Positions 7,813 to 16,541 are shown, numbered from the stretch's first letter. The stretch: DNA of 64,000 nucleotides from Deltaproteobacteria bacterium (GCA_016177705.1 JACOUT010000017.1:28849-92848), one strand, 5' to 3'. The notes: generated by a model not told the origin, from the letters alone. Numbers and translations are program-made.

Positions 7813-8727
7813 ATGGACGACCTCGGCCTGAGCCTGTTCCTGCGCCGCCCCGCCGAGCTGCCGCCGAGCCTGGCGATCGCCTCGCTCGCGTTCGCCTTCG
7901 TGGTGGGTTCGTGCTGGGGCAGCTTCCTCAACGTGGTGATCGCGCGGGTGCCCGCCGGCATCTCGGTCGTGACGCCGCGGTCGCGCTGCCCGAAGTGCGG
8001 CGCCGCCATCGCCGCCTGGGACAACCTGCCGGTGCTGTCGTGGTTCCTGCTGCGCGCGCGCTGCCGCTCCTGCAAGGCGCCCATCAGCCCGCGCTACCCC
8101 ATGATCGAGCTGGTCATCGGCCTGGCGGGCGCCGGCGTGGTGGCGCGCGCCGGCTGGTCGCTCGAGGCGCTCGAGCTGTTCGTGCTGGTCTGCGTGCTCA
8201 CCGCCATCGCCTTCGTCGATCTCGACACCTGGACCGTGCCCCATCCCCTGTGGATCGCACTGGTGGCGTCGGGCCTCGCCTTTGGCGTCGCGCGCATGGT
8301 CACCGAGTCCGACGTCGACATCCTGCTCGCGCGCGTCATCGGCGCCGGCGGCGGCGGCCTGCTGCTCGGCGCCATTGTTGTGGCCGCCACCGGGCTGTTT
8401 CGGCGCACCGGGCGCATCGCGGCCGATCAAACGGCCATGGGCTGGGGCGACCCCCTGATCGTCGTCGGCATCGGTAGCCACCTCGGCTGGCGCCTGTTGC
8501 CGATCGTGATCCTGTTCGCGTCGCTGCAAGGCGTGGTGGTGGCGCTGTTGCTGCGCGCCCAGGGCGGCCTGAAAGGCGAAAAGCCGGTCAGCGACGCCGA
8601 CGACTGGGTGCCGCCGGCCGGCGCGGTCCCGTTTGGCCCTTTTCTGGCGCTCGGTGCCCTCGAGGCGGCATTCTTCGGCGATGTCGTGCTGGGGTGGCTT
8701 TGGGGCTTGGCCGGGATCGGGGAGTAG
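7813..8727 (+). CDS. pilD: Prepilin leader peptidase / N-methyltransferase
   Basis: This inner-membrane aspartic protease removes the leader from type IV prepilins and pseudopilins and methylates the new N-terminus. It has 304 aa. The N-terminal cytosolic domain has the Cys4 zinc module (Cys59, Cys62, Cys84, Cys87). Catalytic aspartates are expected in FVDLDTWTVP (Asp136/138) and in MGWGDPLI (Asp213, the GxGD-type motif). About seven hydrophobic segments follow the zinc domain. The opening SCWGSFLNVVIAR is typical. It lies directly before the pil cluster and so probably serves the same pilus. Start ATG 7813. Confidence 0.93.
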   Translation: MDDLGLSLFLRRPAELPPSLAIASLAFAFVVGSCWGSFLNVVIARVPAGISVVTPRSRCPKCGAAIAAWDNLPVLSWFLLRARCRSCKAPISPRYPMIELVIGLAGAGVVARAGWSLEALELFVLVCVLTAIAFVDLDTWTVPHPLWIALVASGLAFGVARMVTESDVDILLARVIGAGGGGLLLGAIVVAATGLFRRTGRIAADQTAMGWGDPLIVVGIGSHLGWRLLPIVILFASLQGVVVALLLRAQGGLKGEKPVSDADDWVPPAGAVPFGPFLALGALEAAFFGDVVLGWLWGLAGIGE

Positions 8728-8805
8728 CCGTCGCAGATCCGAGCTGCCCTTGGTTGCCCGATCGCTGCAGCCGCACCCAGAGATAACAGGTGGTTACAGG
8801 CGGAG

Positions 8806-8848
8806 TGATAGGCAAATTTGCGTCGATTGAGGGCGCTCTGATAGGTAA
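8806..8848. promoter_or_regulatory. Direct repeat in the HTH-pilM upstream region
   Basis: TGATAGGCAA at 8806-8815 and TGATAGGTAA at 8839-8848 match in 9 of 10 positions, with starts 33 bp apart (about three helical turns). The region from 8780 to 8850 is markedly AT-richer than its surroundings and ends 6 bp before the HTH start. It is a candidate promoter with an operator, perhaps for the HTH protein itself. Confidence 0.4.
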
Positions 8849-8853
8849 TTGGT

Positions 8854-9099
8854 GTGGCTGACGACAAGCTCAAGAACAACGTCAAGAAGCTGCGCGAACA
8901 GCGCCTGCTGTCGAAGGCGGAGCTTGCGCGCAAGGCCGGGCTGTCGGCGCTGACCATCGATCGGGTGGAGTCCGGCATGCCGTGCCGCATGGACACCAAG
9001 AGGAAGATCATCCTGGCCCTCGGCCTGACGGTCGAGGATCGCGATCAGGTCTTCGATGCCGACGAGCAAGAGGGCGAGCCTGGCGGGACTGAAGCGTAG
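8854..9099 (+). CDS. Small helix-turn-helix (Xre-type) regulator
   Basis: The product has 81 aa and is almost entirely one HTH_3 domain. It reads NNVKKLREQRLLSKAELARK, AGLSALTIDRVESG and then KRKIILALGL, with the recognition helix around SALTIDRVESG. No effector domain is present. GTG at 8854 is the start. It sits 57 bp upstream of pilM on the same strand, so it is a candidate regulator of the pil genes or of itself; direct repeats just upstream could be its site (inference). The C-terminal tail is acidic and probably disordered. Confidence 0.85.
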   Translation: MADDKLKNNVKKLREQRLLSKAELARKAGLSALTIDRVESGMPCRMDTKRKIILALGLTVEDRDQVFDADEQEGEPGGTEA

Positions 9100-9156
9100 C
9101 GGAACACGCCTGGGGCGCTCGTGCTCCAGGAAGGAATTTGGCCCCTGGGAGGGATC

Positions 9157-10212
9157 GTGGCGAAGGGCAATCTCATCGGACTCGATATCGGCTCGTCGAG
9201 CATCAAGGTCTGCCAGCTCAAGGAGGCGCGCAAGGCGTACCAGCTCCAGTGCTTCGGCATGATCGCGCTGCCGCCCGAGGCCATCGTCGACGGCTCCATC
9301 ATGAACCAGACCGCCATCGTCGACGCGGTGCGCGAGCTGGTGGCGAGCCAGAAGATCAAGGTGAAGGACGTCGCCGTGTCGGTGTCGGGCCACTCGGTCA
9401 TCTTGCGCAAGATCAACCTGCCGGTGATGACGCGCGAGGAGCTCGACGAGTCGATCCAGTGGGAGGCCGAGCAGTACATCCCGTTCGACATCAACGACGT
9501 CAACATCGACGTCGCCATCTTGAACGACCACAACGACCAGGGCCAGATGGACGTCCTGTTGGTGGCCGCCAAGAAGGACATGATCAACGACTACATCAAC
9601 GTGGTGCGTGAGGCCGGGCTGGCGGCGCAGGTGGTCGACGTCGACTCGTTCGCCGTGCAGAACGCCTTCGAGATCAACTACAACCTGCCGGTCGGCGAGA
9701 CGGTGGCGCTCATCAACGTCGGCGCCAGCGTGGTCAACATCAACGTGGTGCACTCGGGCATCAGCGCCTTCACGCGCGACATCGCGCAGGGCGGCAACCA
9801 GTACACCGACGAGATCCAGAAGCAGCTCAACGTCAGCTACGACGAGGCCGAGGCGCTCAAGATCGGCGGCGGCGGCGCGGAGCAGGACAGCGTGGTGCCG
9901 CAAGAGGTCGAGCGCGTCATGCAGCAGGTCTCGGAGACCATCGCCAACGACGTGCAACGCTCGCTCGACTTCTACGCCGCTACCTCGGCGGACGCGGCCA
10001 TCAACCGCATCTACCTTTCCGGCGGCTGCGCCAAGGTGCCGGCGTTGTCGCGCGCCATCGAGGGCAAGACCGGCGTGCCGGTCGAGAGCGTCGACCCGTT
10101 CCGCAACATCGACGTCGCCGCGCGCGGCCTCGATCCCAACTTCCTGCGTGCCAACGCGCCGCTCGCCGCGGTCAGCGTCGGTCTCGCCCTCCGCAGCGGC
10201 GACGAGCGCTGA
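9157..10212 (+). CDS. pilM: Type IV pilus assembly ATPase-like protein PilM
   Basis: PilM is an actin-like cytosolic protein that binds the N-terminal tail of PilN and links the pilus motor to the envelope complex. It has 351 aa, the usual length. It begins KGNLIGLDIGSSSIKVCQLK (actin-fold phosphate-1 loop). It continues with IQWEAEQYIPFDINDV, VVDVDSFAVQNAFE, VALINVGASVVNINVV (phosphate 2) and RIYLSGGCAKVPAL (adenosine motif). GTG 9157 is chosen because GGGAGGG lies 4-10 bp upstream; an earlier start at 9121 lacks this. It is first of the pilMNOPQ set. Confidence 0.95.
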   Translation: MAKGNLIGLDIGSSSIKVCQLKEARKAYQLQCFGMIALPPEAIVDGSIMNQTAIVDAVRELVASQKIKVKDVAVSVSGHSVILRKINLPVMTREELDESIQWEAEQYIPFDINDVNIDVAILNDHNDQGQMDVLLVAAKKDMINDYINVVREAGLAAQVVDVDSFAVQNAFEINYNLPVGETVALINVGASVVNINVVHSGISAFTRDIAQGGNQYTDEIQKQLNVSYDEAEALKIGGGGAEQDSVVPQEVERVMQQVSETIANDVQRSLDFYAATSADAAINRIYLSGGCAKVPALSRAIEGKTGVPVESVDPFRNIDVAARGLDPNFLRANAPLAAVSVGLALRSGDER

Positions 10213-10255
10213 ACCCGCACCCTCTGATTCCCCCCTTTGAGCAAGGAGAGCAGCC

Positions 10256-10804
10256 ATGATTCGCATCAACCTGCTGCCGGTCCGAGCCAAGAAGAAGCGC
10301 AACACCAGCATCTATCAGTTGGTGGCCATGAGCGGCGGCATCCTGCTCGCTATCTTGGTGGCGGTGACGGTGAGCTTCGCCTACCAGAACACGCTCGAGG
10401 AGCAGGCCAAGAAGATCGCGGACGCCGACGCCGAGATCAAGCGCCTCGAGAAGATCATCGGTGAGGTGAAGGAGCTCGACAGCCAGAAGCAGCGGCTGCT
10501 CAACCAGCTCGCCGTCATCGACCGACTCGAGAAGGGCAAGCGCGGCCCGGTGCGCGTGCTCGACGAAATGTCGAACGCCATCCCCAAGCGCGTCTGGCTG
10601 ATCGACTTCAAGGAGGCCGGCGGCATCCTGGCGATGCGCGGCGCCGCCATCGACAACGCCGACGTCTCGGAGTTCATGCGCGCGTTGCAGAAGTCGCCCT
10701 ACTTCACCGACGTCACGCTCAAGTTCACGCAGGCGGACACCCGCGAGGGCGTGCAGATCTACTCCTTCCAGGTCGAGTGCAAGGTCAACTACCAGGCGGC
10801 GTGA
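10256..10804 (+). CDS. pilN: Type IV pilus alignment protein PilN
   Basis: The product has 182 aa. It starts MIRINLLPVRAKKKR, the conserved INLLP tail that docks into PilM. One membrane segment (ILLAILVAVTVSFAY) follows, then a periplasmic coiled coil (residues 45-90) and a ferredoxin-like domain ending in FQVECKVNY. AAGGAGAG lies 8 bp before the ATG. It partners PilO across the periplasm, and pilO begins 21 bp downstream. Confidence 0.94.
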   Translation: MIRINLLPVRAKKKRNTSIYQLVAMSGGILLAILVAVTVSFAYQNTLEEQAKKIADADAEIKRLEKIIGEVKELDSQKQRLLNQLAVIDRLEKGKRGPVRVLDEMSNAIPKRVWLIDFKEAGGILAMRGAAIDNADVSEFMRALQKSPYFTDVTLKFTQADTREGVQIYSFQVECKVNYQAA

Positions 10805-10825
10805 GCCGGGCGAGGCGAGGGAAAC

Positions 10826-11467
10826 ATGGAAAAGCTCCTCGAACAGTTCGCGAAGATCCCGCTGCAACAGAAGTTGATTGCGGTGGCCGCGGCGGTGCTG
10901 TTGATCGGCGTCGCCACCTACTTCTGGTCCGTCGACCCTGCCCTCGAACAGATCGCGGACAACGAGGCCCGTATCGAGAAGCAGGAAGCCCAGTTGCTCA
11001 AGCTGCAGCAGCAGGCGCAGCACCGCACGCAGTTCATGCGCGAAGTGGAACGCCTCAAGCAGCGCCTGCGGGAAGCGGAAGAGCAGCTCCCCAAGCAAGC
11101 CGAGATCCCAAAGCTGCTGCGTGACATCGCCTACGAGGCGCAGCAGTCGGGCCTGCGGCTCGATCGCTTCGAGATCCAGGCCGAGACGCAGGAAGGCGAC
11201 TTCGCGCGGGTGCCGGTCAAGATGTCCGTGCGCGGCGGCTATCACGAGATCGCGGTGTTCTTCGACCGCCTCGCCAAGATGCCTCGTATCGTGAACGTCA
11301 CCGATCTGCTGATGACCACGCCGTCACTCGAGAACAAGAAGATCGTCGTCAGCTCGAGCTACACGGCGACCACCTACCGCTTCCTCGACAAGGCGCCCGA
11401 GCCGTCGTCGACCGGCGAGGATGGTCAGAAGAAACCGAAGAAAAAGGCTGAGGAAGACAACGGCTGA
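10826..11467 (+). CDS. pilO: Type IV pilus alignment protein PilO
   Basis: The product has 213 aa. An N-terminal amphipathic stretch (MEKLLEQFAKIPLQQ) precedes one membrane helix (AVAAAVLLIGVATYFW). A coiled coil follows (residues 50-95, rich in Gln, Glu and Arg). The PilO domain has IPKLLRDIAYEAQQSGL and VPVKMSVRGGYHEIAVFFDRL, a family signature. It forms heterodimers with PilN in the inner-membrane alignment complex. The Lys-rich C-terminus (KKPKKKAEEDNG) is a non-core extension. Confidence 0.94.
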   Translation: MEKLLEQFAKIPLQQKLIAVAAAVLLIGVATYFWSVDPALEQIADNEARIEKQEAQLLKLQQQAQHRTQFMREVERLKQRLREAEEQLPKQAEIPKLLRDIAYEAQQSGLRLDRFEIQAETQEGDFARVPVKMSVRGGYHEIAVFFDRLAKMPRIVNVTDLLMTTPSLENKKIVVSSSYTATTYRFLDKAPEPSSTGEDGQKKPKKKAEEDNG

Positions 11468-11487
11468 GCCGGTCGAGGAGCACCATC

Positions 11488-12024
11488 ATGCGCATCACCC
11501 ACTACCCAGCCGTGTTGATCTCGCTCGCCGTGCTCGGCGTCGCCGCGTGTGGCGAGGACGAAGAAGCCGCCGCCGGCGCAGCGCCGGGGGCCGCCGACGC
11601 GCCCAAGGCGGATGAGCCAGGCGCGGCCGCCCCCGCCGAGGCGGAGAAGCAGGAAGAGCTTTCCTACACCTACAACGCCATGAACCGGCGCGATCCGTTC
11701 AAGACCTACTTCGACGAGCTGTCGCAGAACGAGCAGGCAGACCAGAGCAACCTGACCGAGCTGCAGAAGATCGACCTCGACAAGCTGCACCTGGTCGCCG
11801 TGGTGGTGGGGACCGCGACGCCGATGGCCATGGTCGAGGACACGGCGGGGCGCGGCCACACCGTGAAGATCGGCACGCTGATCGGTAAACGCCTAGGGCA
11901 GGTGAAGCACATCCGGCGCGGTGAGATCGTGGTGCAGGAGGAGTTCCGCGACTTCACCGGCAAGCGCATCCCGCAGCTCAAGGAGCTGAAGCTCGAAGAG
12001 TCGGTTGCCTCCGCACCGAAGTAG
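11488..12024 (+). CDS. pilP: Type IV pilus lipoprotein PilP
   Basis: The product has 178 aa. The signal peptide ends in a lipobox (LGVAAC, Cys at residue 20), so it is an inner-membrane lipoprotein. An Ala/Pro/Glu-rich linker covers residues 22-55. The PilP HR domain begins at NRRDPFKTYFDEL and contains ELQKIDLDKLHLVAVVVG, HTVKIGTLIG and GEIVVQEEFRDFTG. PilP connects PilNO with the PilQ secretin. It ends 204 bp before pilQ, and the gap holds a hairpin. Confidence 0.93.
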   Translation: MRITHYPAVLISLAVLGVAACGEDEEAAAGAAPGAADAPKADEPGAAAPAEAEKQEELSYTYNAMNRRDPFKTYFDELSQNEQADQSNLTELQKIDLDKLHLVAVVVGTATPMAMVEDTAGRGHTVKIGTLIGKRLGQVKHIRRGEIVVQEEFRDFTGKRIPQLKELKLEESVASAPK

Positions 12025-12050
12025 CGAGCTGCAGGTCGTACATTGTCGCC

Positions 12051-12074
12051 AGAAGGGGCCGTTCGGCCCTTTCT
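12051..12074 (+). promoter_or_regulatory. Hairpin between pilP and pilQ
   Basis: A 10-bp stem (12051-12060 with 12065-12074, one G-T wobble) has a 4-nt loop GTTC. There is no clear T-run after it, so it is either a weak terminator or attenuator, or an mRNA-stabilising stem. It begins 27 bp past the pilP stop. Confidence 0.55.
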
Positions 12075-12228
12075 GTCGTCGTGGGCCTTGATCGAGACTG
12101 TGGCCGGCCGACGCGGAGCGGAGACACGCCTGGATCACCCGCAGGGATCACCGGTGAAAAACTTGCGAATGACCTCGATCCGGCCGAGTGTTTCCCGAAC
12201 CCGTCGCGAACCCTTCCGGGGAGAGCAC

Positions 12229-14763
12229 ATGCGCCCGTCGTATTTCGTCACCGCCGCCGTCGTCACCCTCGCTGCGTCCGGGCTTGCCCACGCCGAGGAG
12301 GCGCCGTCCGGCAACCGCATCGACGCCGTCGATGTCCTGCCCACCGACGACGGCGCGGAGATCACCATCCGCGGCGAACAGCGACCAGAGTACTCGCTGT
12401 TCAAGCTCGCCGGTCCAACGCGCGTCGTCATCGACATGCCGGGTGGCGACGTGGCGTCCACCAGGGTGCCGACGGACTTGCCCGCCGATTCGCTGGTCTC
12501 GAGCGTCACCACGACCCAGTTCCGCGGCAAGACCGGCCCGGTGGCGCGCGTGGTGCTGGTGCTGCGCGGCGAGGTCGAGCTCGAGGCCAAGCAGGCGGCG
12601 CGTGCGGTGGTGCTTCGTGCGCGGCGCGCAGTGGCGTCGGCGTCCCCGCCGGCAGCCGCGGTGGCGGCGTCGGTGAGCGCCTCACCCGTGATCGAGCTGA
12701 CCGGCTCCGACGAGACCGCCGCCGCCAAGCGACTGCTCGGCGTGGAGGCGCGCACGCAGGATGGCGGCACCGTCGTGCTGCTCAAGACCGACGGTGAGGT
12801 CGCGCGCTACGAGGTCGAGGAGGCGGTGGCGCCGGCGCGCTTGGTGGTGTCGATCTTCGGTGTCACCTCCGTCGGCGGCGCCGAGCGGGCATTCGATCAA
12901 AGCGCGATCAAGGCGGCGCGCATCGGCAAGCGCGACGATCACGTGCGCGTGGTGCTCGACATGCGGGACGACGGCGTCATGCCGCGCTACGACGTCGCCA
13001 GCACTGGCGAGGGGATCGCGGTGCTGTTCTCGGGCGCCGTCGAGACCAAGACCGCCGCCGTCGAGATCGGCGCGGTCTCCTTCGACAAGAAGAACGGCTT
13101 CTGGCGCCTGCGCTTGGACACCGGCGGCGCCGTCGCCGTGCGCACCGTCAAGAACGCGCCCGACGAGAAGATCGTGGCGCTCGACGGCGCCCGCGTGGCG
13201 CAGCACCTGCTCGGCGCGCGCGGCCTGCGCGGCGGGCCGGTCGCCGACGTCATCTTGGCGCGCGACGAGCTGCGCGCCGACAGCGTGCGCGTCAAGCTGG
13301 CGCTGGTCGGCGACGTCGAGCACAGCGTTTGGCAGAAGGACGGAGCGGTCTACTGGGATGTGCGCACCAACGAGCCGGTGGTGGCGCGCAGTGACGATCG
13401 CGTGCAGCCCTCGGCGGCGCCGTTCTCCACCGCACCGCTCGCGCTGGCGCAGACCGGCCTGGCAGCGGCGGCCTACCGCGGCAAGAAAATCACCATCGAC
13501 CTGCAAGACGCCGACATCGTCAACGTCATCCGCCTGATTGGCGACGTCTCCGGCAAGAACGTCGTCGTGGCCGAGGACGTCAAGGGCAAGGTCACCCTCA
13601 AGCTCAAGAACGTGCCGTGGGACCAGGCGCTCGACGTCATCTTGAAGACGAAAGATCTCGGGCAGGAGACGCGCGGCGGCATCATCCGCGTGGTGCTGCA
13701 GTCCAAGCTCGACGCGGAACGCCAAGCCCGTCTGGCGCTGCAAGACGAGCGCGAAAAGAAGATGCCGACCACGGTGCGCCTCATCCCCGTCAACTACGCC
13801 GTGGCCAAGGAGCTGCAGCCGCAGGTGAAGGAGATCCTGTCGGCGCGCGGCAAGGTCGCCTTCGACGAGCGCACCAACGTGTTGGTGGTCGAGGACATCC
13901 GCGACAACCTCGACCAGGCCGAGCGGCTCGTGCGCACCCTCGACACCCAGACGCCACAGGTGCTGATCGAGGCGCGCATGGTCGAGGGCTCGACGACCTT
14001 CTCACGCACGCTCGGCATCCAGTGGGGCGGCGGCCTGTTCTTCTCCCAGCGCGGAGGCAACCCGACCGGCCTGGTGTTCCCGAGCAACATCGGTTTGACC
14101 GGCGGCGCGGACGACCAGGCCGCGCTGCAGGGGGGTCAGGCGACGCCCGGTGTGCCGTTCCCGCCGAACTTCGCGGTCAACCTGCCGGCGCAAAACGTCA
14201 CCTCGAGCGTCGGCCTGAACCTCGGCTCCATCGGCAACTTCGGCTTCCTGAATGCGCGCCTGTCAGCCGCTGAGAGCACCGGTCAGGCGAAGATCATCTC
14301 GGCGCCGCGCGTCACCACCCTCAACAACAAGCGCGCCAGGATTACCCAGGGCGTCGACATCACCATCCCGGTGGTGACCGCGAACACACTGACGGTGCAG
14401 GTGGTCAAGGCGGCGCTGACCCTCGATGTCACGCCGCACGTCACCGCCGACGGCTCGATTCTGATGGCGCTGAACATCCAAAACGACGTGCCCGACTTCA
14501 CCCAGCGCACCCGAGACATCCCGGCCATCCAGACGAAACAGGCCGAGACCGAGATGCTGGTCGCCGACGGCGACACCGCCGTCATCGGCGGCATCTTCAC
14601 GAGGACCCAGGGCGAGAACACGTCGCAGACGCCGTTCCTCGGCTCCATCCCCATCCTCGGCTGGCTGTTCAAGTCCTACACCGAAAACGACAACCGCACG
14701 GAGATGCTGGTGTTCATCACGCCGCGCATCGTCAACCGTGGCACGAGCGGGGGTGCTCAGTGA
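12229..14763 (+). CDS. pilQ: Type IV pilus secretin PilQ
   Basis: This is the outer-membrane pore of the pilus, 844 aa. The signal peptide (YFVTAAVVTLAASGLAHA) is followed by three AMIN-type peptidoglycan-binding regions within residues 30-390. An STN/N0 domain follows (ITIDLQDADIVNVIRLIGDV, about 420-480), then a secretin N1 domain (RLIPVNYAVAKELQPQVKEI, about 515-590). The secretin core runs from about 590 to the end, with LIEARMVEGSTTFSRTLGIQ, TGQAKIISAPRVTTLNNKRA and PILGWLFKS. ATG 12229 is preferred because GGGGAGAG lies just upstream and a signal peptide begins there. The open frame continues to 12043 without homology. Confidence 0.95.
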   Translation: MRPSYFVTAAVVTLAASGLAHAEEAPSGNRIDAVDVLPTDDGAEITIRGEQRPEYSLFKLAGPTRVVIDMPGGDVASTRVPTDLPADSLVSSVTTTQFRGKTGPVARVVLVLRGEVELEAKQAARAVVLRARRAVASASPPAAAVAASVSASPVIELTGSDETAAAKRLLGVEARTQDGGTVVLLKTDGEVARYEVEEAVAPARLVVSIFGVTSVGGAERAFDQSAIKAARIGKRDDHVRVVLDMRDDGVMPRYDVASTGEGIAVLFSGAVETKTAAVEIGAVSFDKKNGFWRLRLDTGGAVAVRTVKNAPDEKIVALDGARVAQHLLGARGLRGGPVADVILARDELRADSVRVKLALVGDVEHSVWQKDGAVYWDVRTNEPVVARSDDRVQPSAAPFSTAPLALAQTGLAAAAYRGKKITIDLQDADIVNVIRLIGDVSGKNVVVAEDVKGKVTLKLKNVPWDQALDVILKTKDLGQETRGGIIRVVLQSKLDAERQARLALQDEREKKMPTTVRLIPVNYAVAKELQPQVKEILSARGKVAFDERTNVLVVEDIRDNLDQAERLVRTLDTQTPQVLIEARMVEGSTTFSRTLGIQWGGGLFFSQRGGNPTGLVFPSNIGLTGGADDQAALQGGQATPGVPFPPNFAVNLPAQNVTSSVGLNLGSIGNFGFLNARLSAAESTGQAKIISAPRVTTLNNKRARITQGVDITIPVVTANTLTVQVVKAALTLDVTPHVTADGSILMALNIQNDVPDFTQRTRDIPAIQTKQAETEMLVADGDTAVIGGIFTRTQGENTSQTPFLGSIPILGWLFKSYTENDNRTEMLVFITPRIVNRGTSGGAQ

Positions 14764-14900
14764 CGCCCCGCCCATCGGCCTCGGCTTGGATCCGAGGTGG
14801 CAAGGGCAGACGCCAACCGGCCGCCCTCCTCGTGAAATCTCCGTCGCGACCCGCTAGCATGCGCGATGACACCCTGCGCTGTGCCGACCAGGAGGCTCGA

Positions 14901-15671
14901 ATGACGCGCCATATTGGAACACGCCTTGCCGCCGCCATGACCGGGGCGCTGGCCATCCTCGCGGTGCCCCTCGGTGGCTGCTTTGCGGACAACGGCAGCG
15001 TCTTCATCGAAGGGATCCTGCCGATCAACAGGGATGACGACTGCGTGGTCGACCCGGAAGGCGGTCTCTTCGTGTCGGGTGCCTTGCTCGATGTCGGGGC
15101 GGGTGCGGACGCCGCCAACGCCCTCGTTGTTGCGGCGCGCGTGGTCACGAACCTGCCGAACACCTTCCAGGCGACCGATGACAGCCAGTCCGAGACGCGC
15201 AGCCCGAACTACCCCAACTACGGTAATTCGGACTCCAACGTCATCAACTTCACCGAGACCGAGGTGTTCTACACGACCGACCAGGACCGCGACGGTCAAG
15301 CGGCCTTGACCGGCCTGCTGCCGGGCGAGGGCGAGCCGCCGCTGCAGGTCGGCATCGGCGGCACCGTCTACAACACGCAATCCCAGCTCAACACGGGCGC
15401 CGCCATCATCGCCACGGTCATCTCCAAGGAGTACGCCGGTCGGCTGCAGGGCGCGACGTTCCCCGACGGCACGGCGCTCGACCGGATCCTCGTCAACATC
15501 CGCTTTGCCGGCACCACGACGGGTGAAGGCGCGGTCAAGACCCCGCCGTTCGTCTTCCCGGTCCAGATCTGCCAAGGCTGCCTGGTGGTCGACGCAGCGA
15601 CCTGCGCCAACGGCACGCAGGACACCGGTTGCGTTCGAGGCGTGGACTATCCGACAGTCTGCGCACCGTGA
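14901..15671 (+). CDS. Lipoprotein of unknown function downstream of pilQ
   Basis: The product has 256 aa. The signal peptide ends LAVPLGGC, a lipobox. The mature part has no recognised domain. It is rich in Thr, Asn and Gly, with Asp-rich loops (INRDDDCVVDPEGG, TTDQDRDGQAALTG) that could bind Ca2+. It ends in a cysteine cluster (VQICQGCLVVDAATC, then TGC). AGGAGG at 14890 gives a clear start at ATG 14901. The stop overlaps the GTG of the roadblock gene (GTGA), so the two are coupled. Position suggests a link to the pilus or its outer-membrane complex, but nothing proves it. Confidence 0.7.
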   Translation: MTRHIGTRLAAAMTGALAILAVPLGGCFADNGSVFIEGILPINRDDDCVVDPEGGLFVSGALLDVGAGADAANALVVAARVVTNLPNTFQATDDSQSETRSPNYPNYGNSDSNVINFTETEVFYTTDQDRDGQAALTGLLPGEGEPPLQVGIGGTVYNTQSQLNTGAAIIATVISKEYAGRLQGATFPDGTALDRILVNIRFAGTTTGEGAVKTPPFVFPVQICQGCLVVDAATCANGTQDTGCVRGVDYPTVCAP

Positions 15672-16030
15672 GCTTCTCCGAGCTGCTCGATCGCGTGCTG
15701 AGCGAGACCCCTGGCGCCGTTTCGGTGACGCTGATGGGCTTCGACGGCATCGCCATCGAGACGCGTGACGCGCCGGAGCAGCCCTCCGTCAGCCCGCAGA
15801 ACACCGCCATCGAGCTCGGGGCGGTCGCGAGCCAACTCAAGACCGTCGCGGCAGGGCTCGGGGCCGGCGAGGTCGAGGAGCTGACGCTGCACACGGGGGG
15901 CCTCACGACCGTGCTGCGGCCGGTGACCGCCGAGTACTTCGTGGCGGTCTCGCTGCGACCGGGCGGCAACACCGGCAAGGGCCGGTACCTGCTGCGCGTG
16001 GTAGCGCCCAAGCTCGTCGCCGAGCTGTGA
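15668..16030 (+). CDS. Roadblock/LC7 domain protein (MglB-like)
   Basis: The product has 120 aa and is a single roadblock/LC7 fold. It opens FSELLDRVLSETPGAVSVTL, then MGFDGIAIE, and ends with a beta strand of the form YFVAVSLRPGGNTGKGRYLL. In myxobacteria, proteins of this fold (MglB) act as GTPase-activating partners of the Ras-like MglA, which sets cell polarity for pilus-based motility. No GTPase gene is adjacent, so the partner is unknown. GTG 15668 overlaps the lipoprotein stop, and its own stop overlaps the aroQ GTG. Confidence 0.8.
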   Translation: MSFSELLDRVLSETPGAVSVTLMGFDGIAIETRDAPEQPSVSPQNTAIELGAVASQLKTVAAGLGAGEVEELTLHTGGLTTVLRPVTAEYFVAVSLRPGGNTGKGRYLLRVVAPKLVAEL

Positions 16031-16518
16031 GCGGTGCCGTGACCAAGGCTGCGCGCACCGCGCGGCCGCCCCTTCGAGTCCTGGTGCTGCACGGGCCTTC
16101 GTTGTCCCGGCTCGGACGGCGCGAGCCGGAGCTGTACGGCACGACCACGCTCGCCGCGATCGACCGCGCGCTGCGGGCGCAGGGCAAGCGCGACGGCCTC
16201 ACGGTGCGTTGTCGCCAAAGCAACCACGAGGGCGTGCTCATCGACAGCCTGCTCGCTGCCGCCGACGACGGCACCGGCGGTGTGCTGCTCAACGCCGGCG
16301 CCTTGGCGCACACCAGCCTGGCGCTGGCCGACGCGGTGCGCGCGGTGGCGCCGCTGCCGGTCGTCGAGGTGCACTTGACGAACACGGCGGCGCGCGATCG
16401 GCCGGCGCTGGTCGGGGCTGCCTGCCGTGCGCGCGTCGAGGGCTTCGGCGCCGCCTCGTACCTGGTGGCGCTCCGGGCGCTGGCCGAGGTGCTTGCCGGG
16501 CCGAAAAAAGGGCCATAG
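16027..16518 (+). CDS. aroQ: Type II 3-dehydroquinate dehydratase-like protein
   Basis: The product has 163 aa, in the type II dehydroquinase family (shikimate pathway; normally converts 3-dehydroquinate to 3-dehydroshikimate). Clear motifs are LHGPSLSRLGRREPELYG, RQSNHEGVLIDSL, LLNAGALAHTSLALADA and VVEVHLTN. The Arg and Tyr of the mobile lid (RREPELYG) and the His of EVH are kept. The Asn of the usual GPNLN motif is Ser here, and the usual downstream HAREPFRHxSxxS block is replaced by AARDRPALVG. Activity is therefore uncertain. GTG 16027 overlaps the roadblock stop. Confidence 0.8.
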   Translation: MSGAVTKAARTARPPLRVLVLHGPSLSRLGRREPELYGTTTLAAIDRALRAQGKRDGLTVRCRQSNHEGVLIDSLLAAADDGTGGVLLNAGALAHTSLALADAVRAVAPLPVVEVHLTNTAARDRPALVGAACRARVEGFGAASYLVALRALAEVLAGPKKGP

Positions 16519-16541
16519 ACCGGCGCGCGGAGCTCTCAGCC

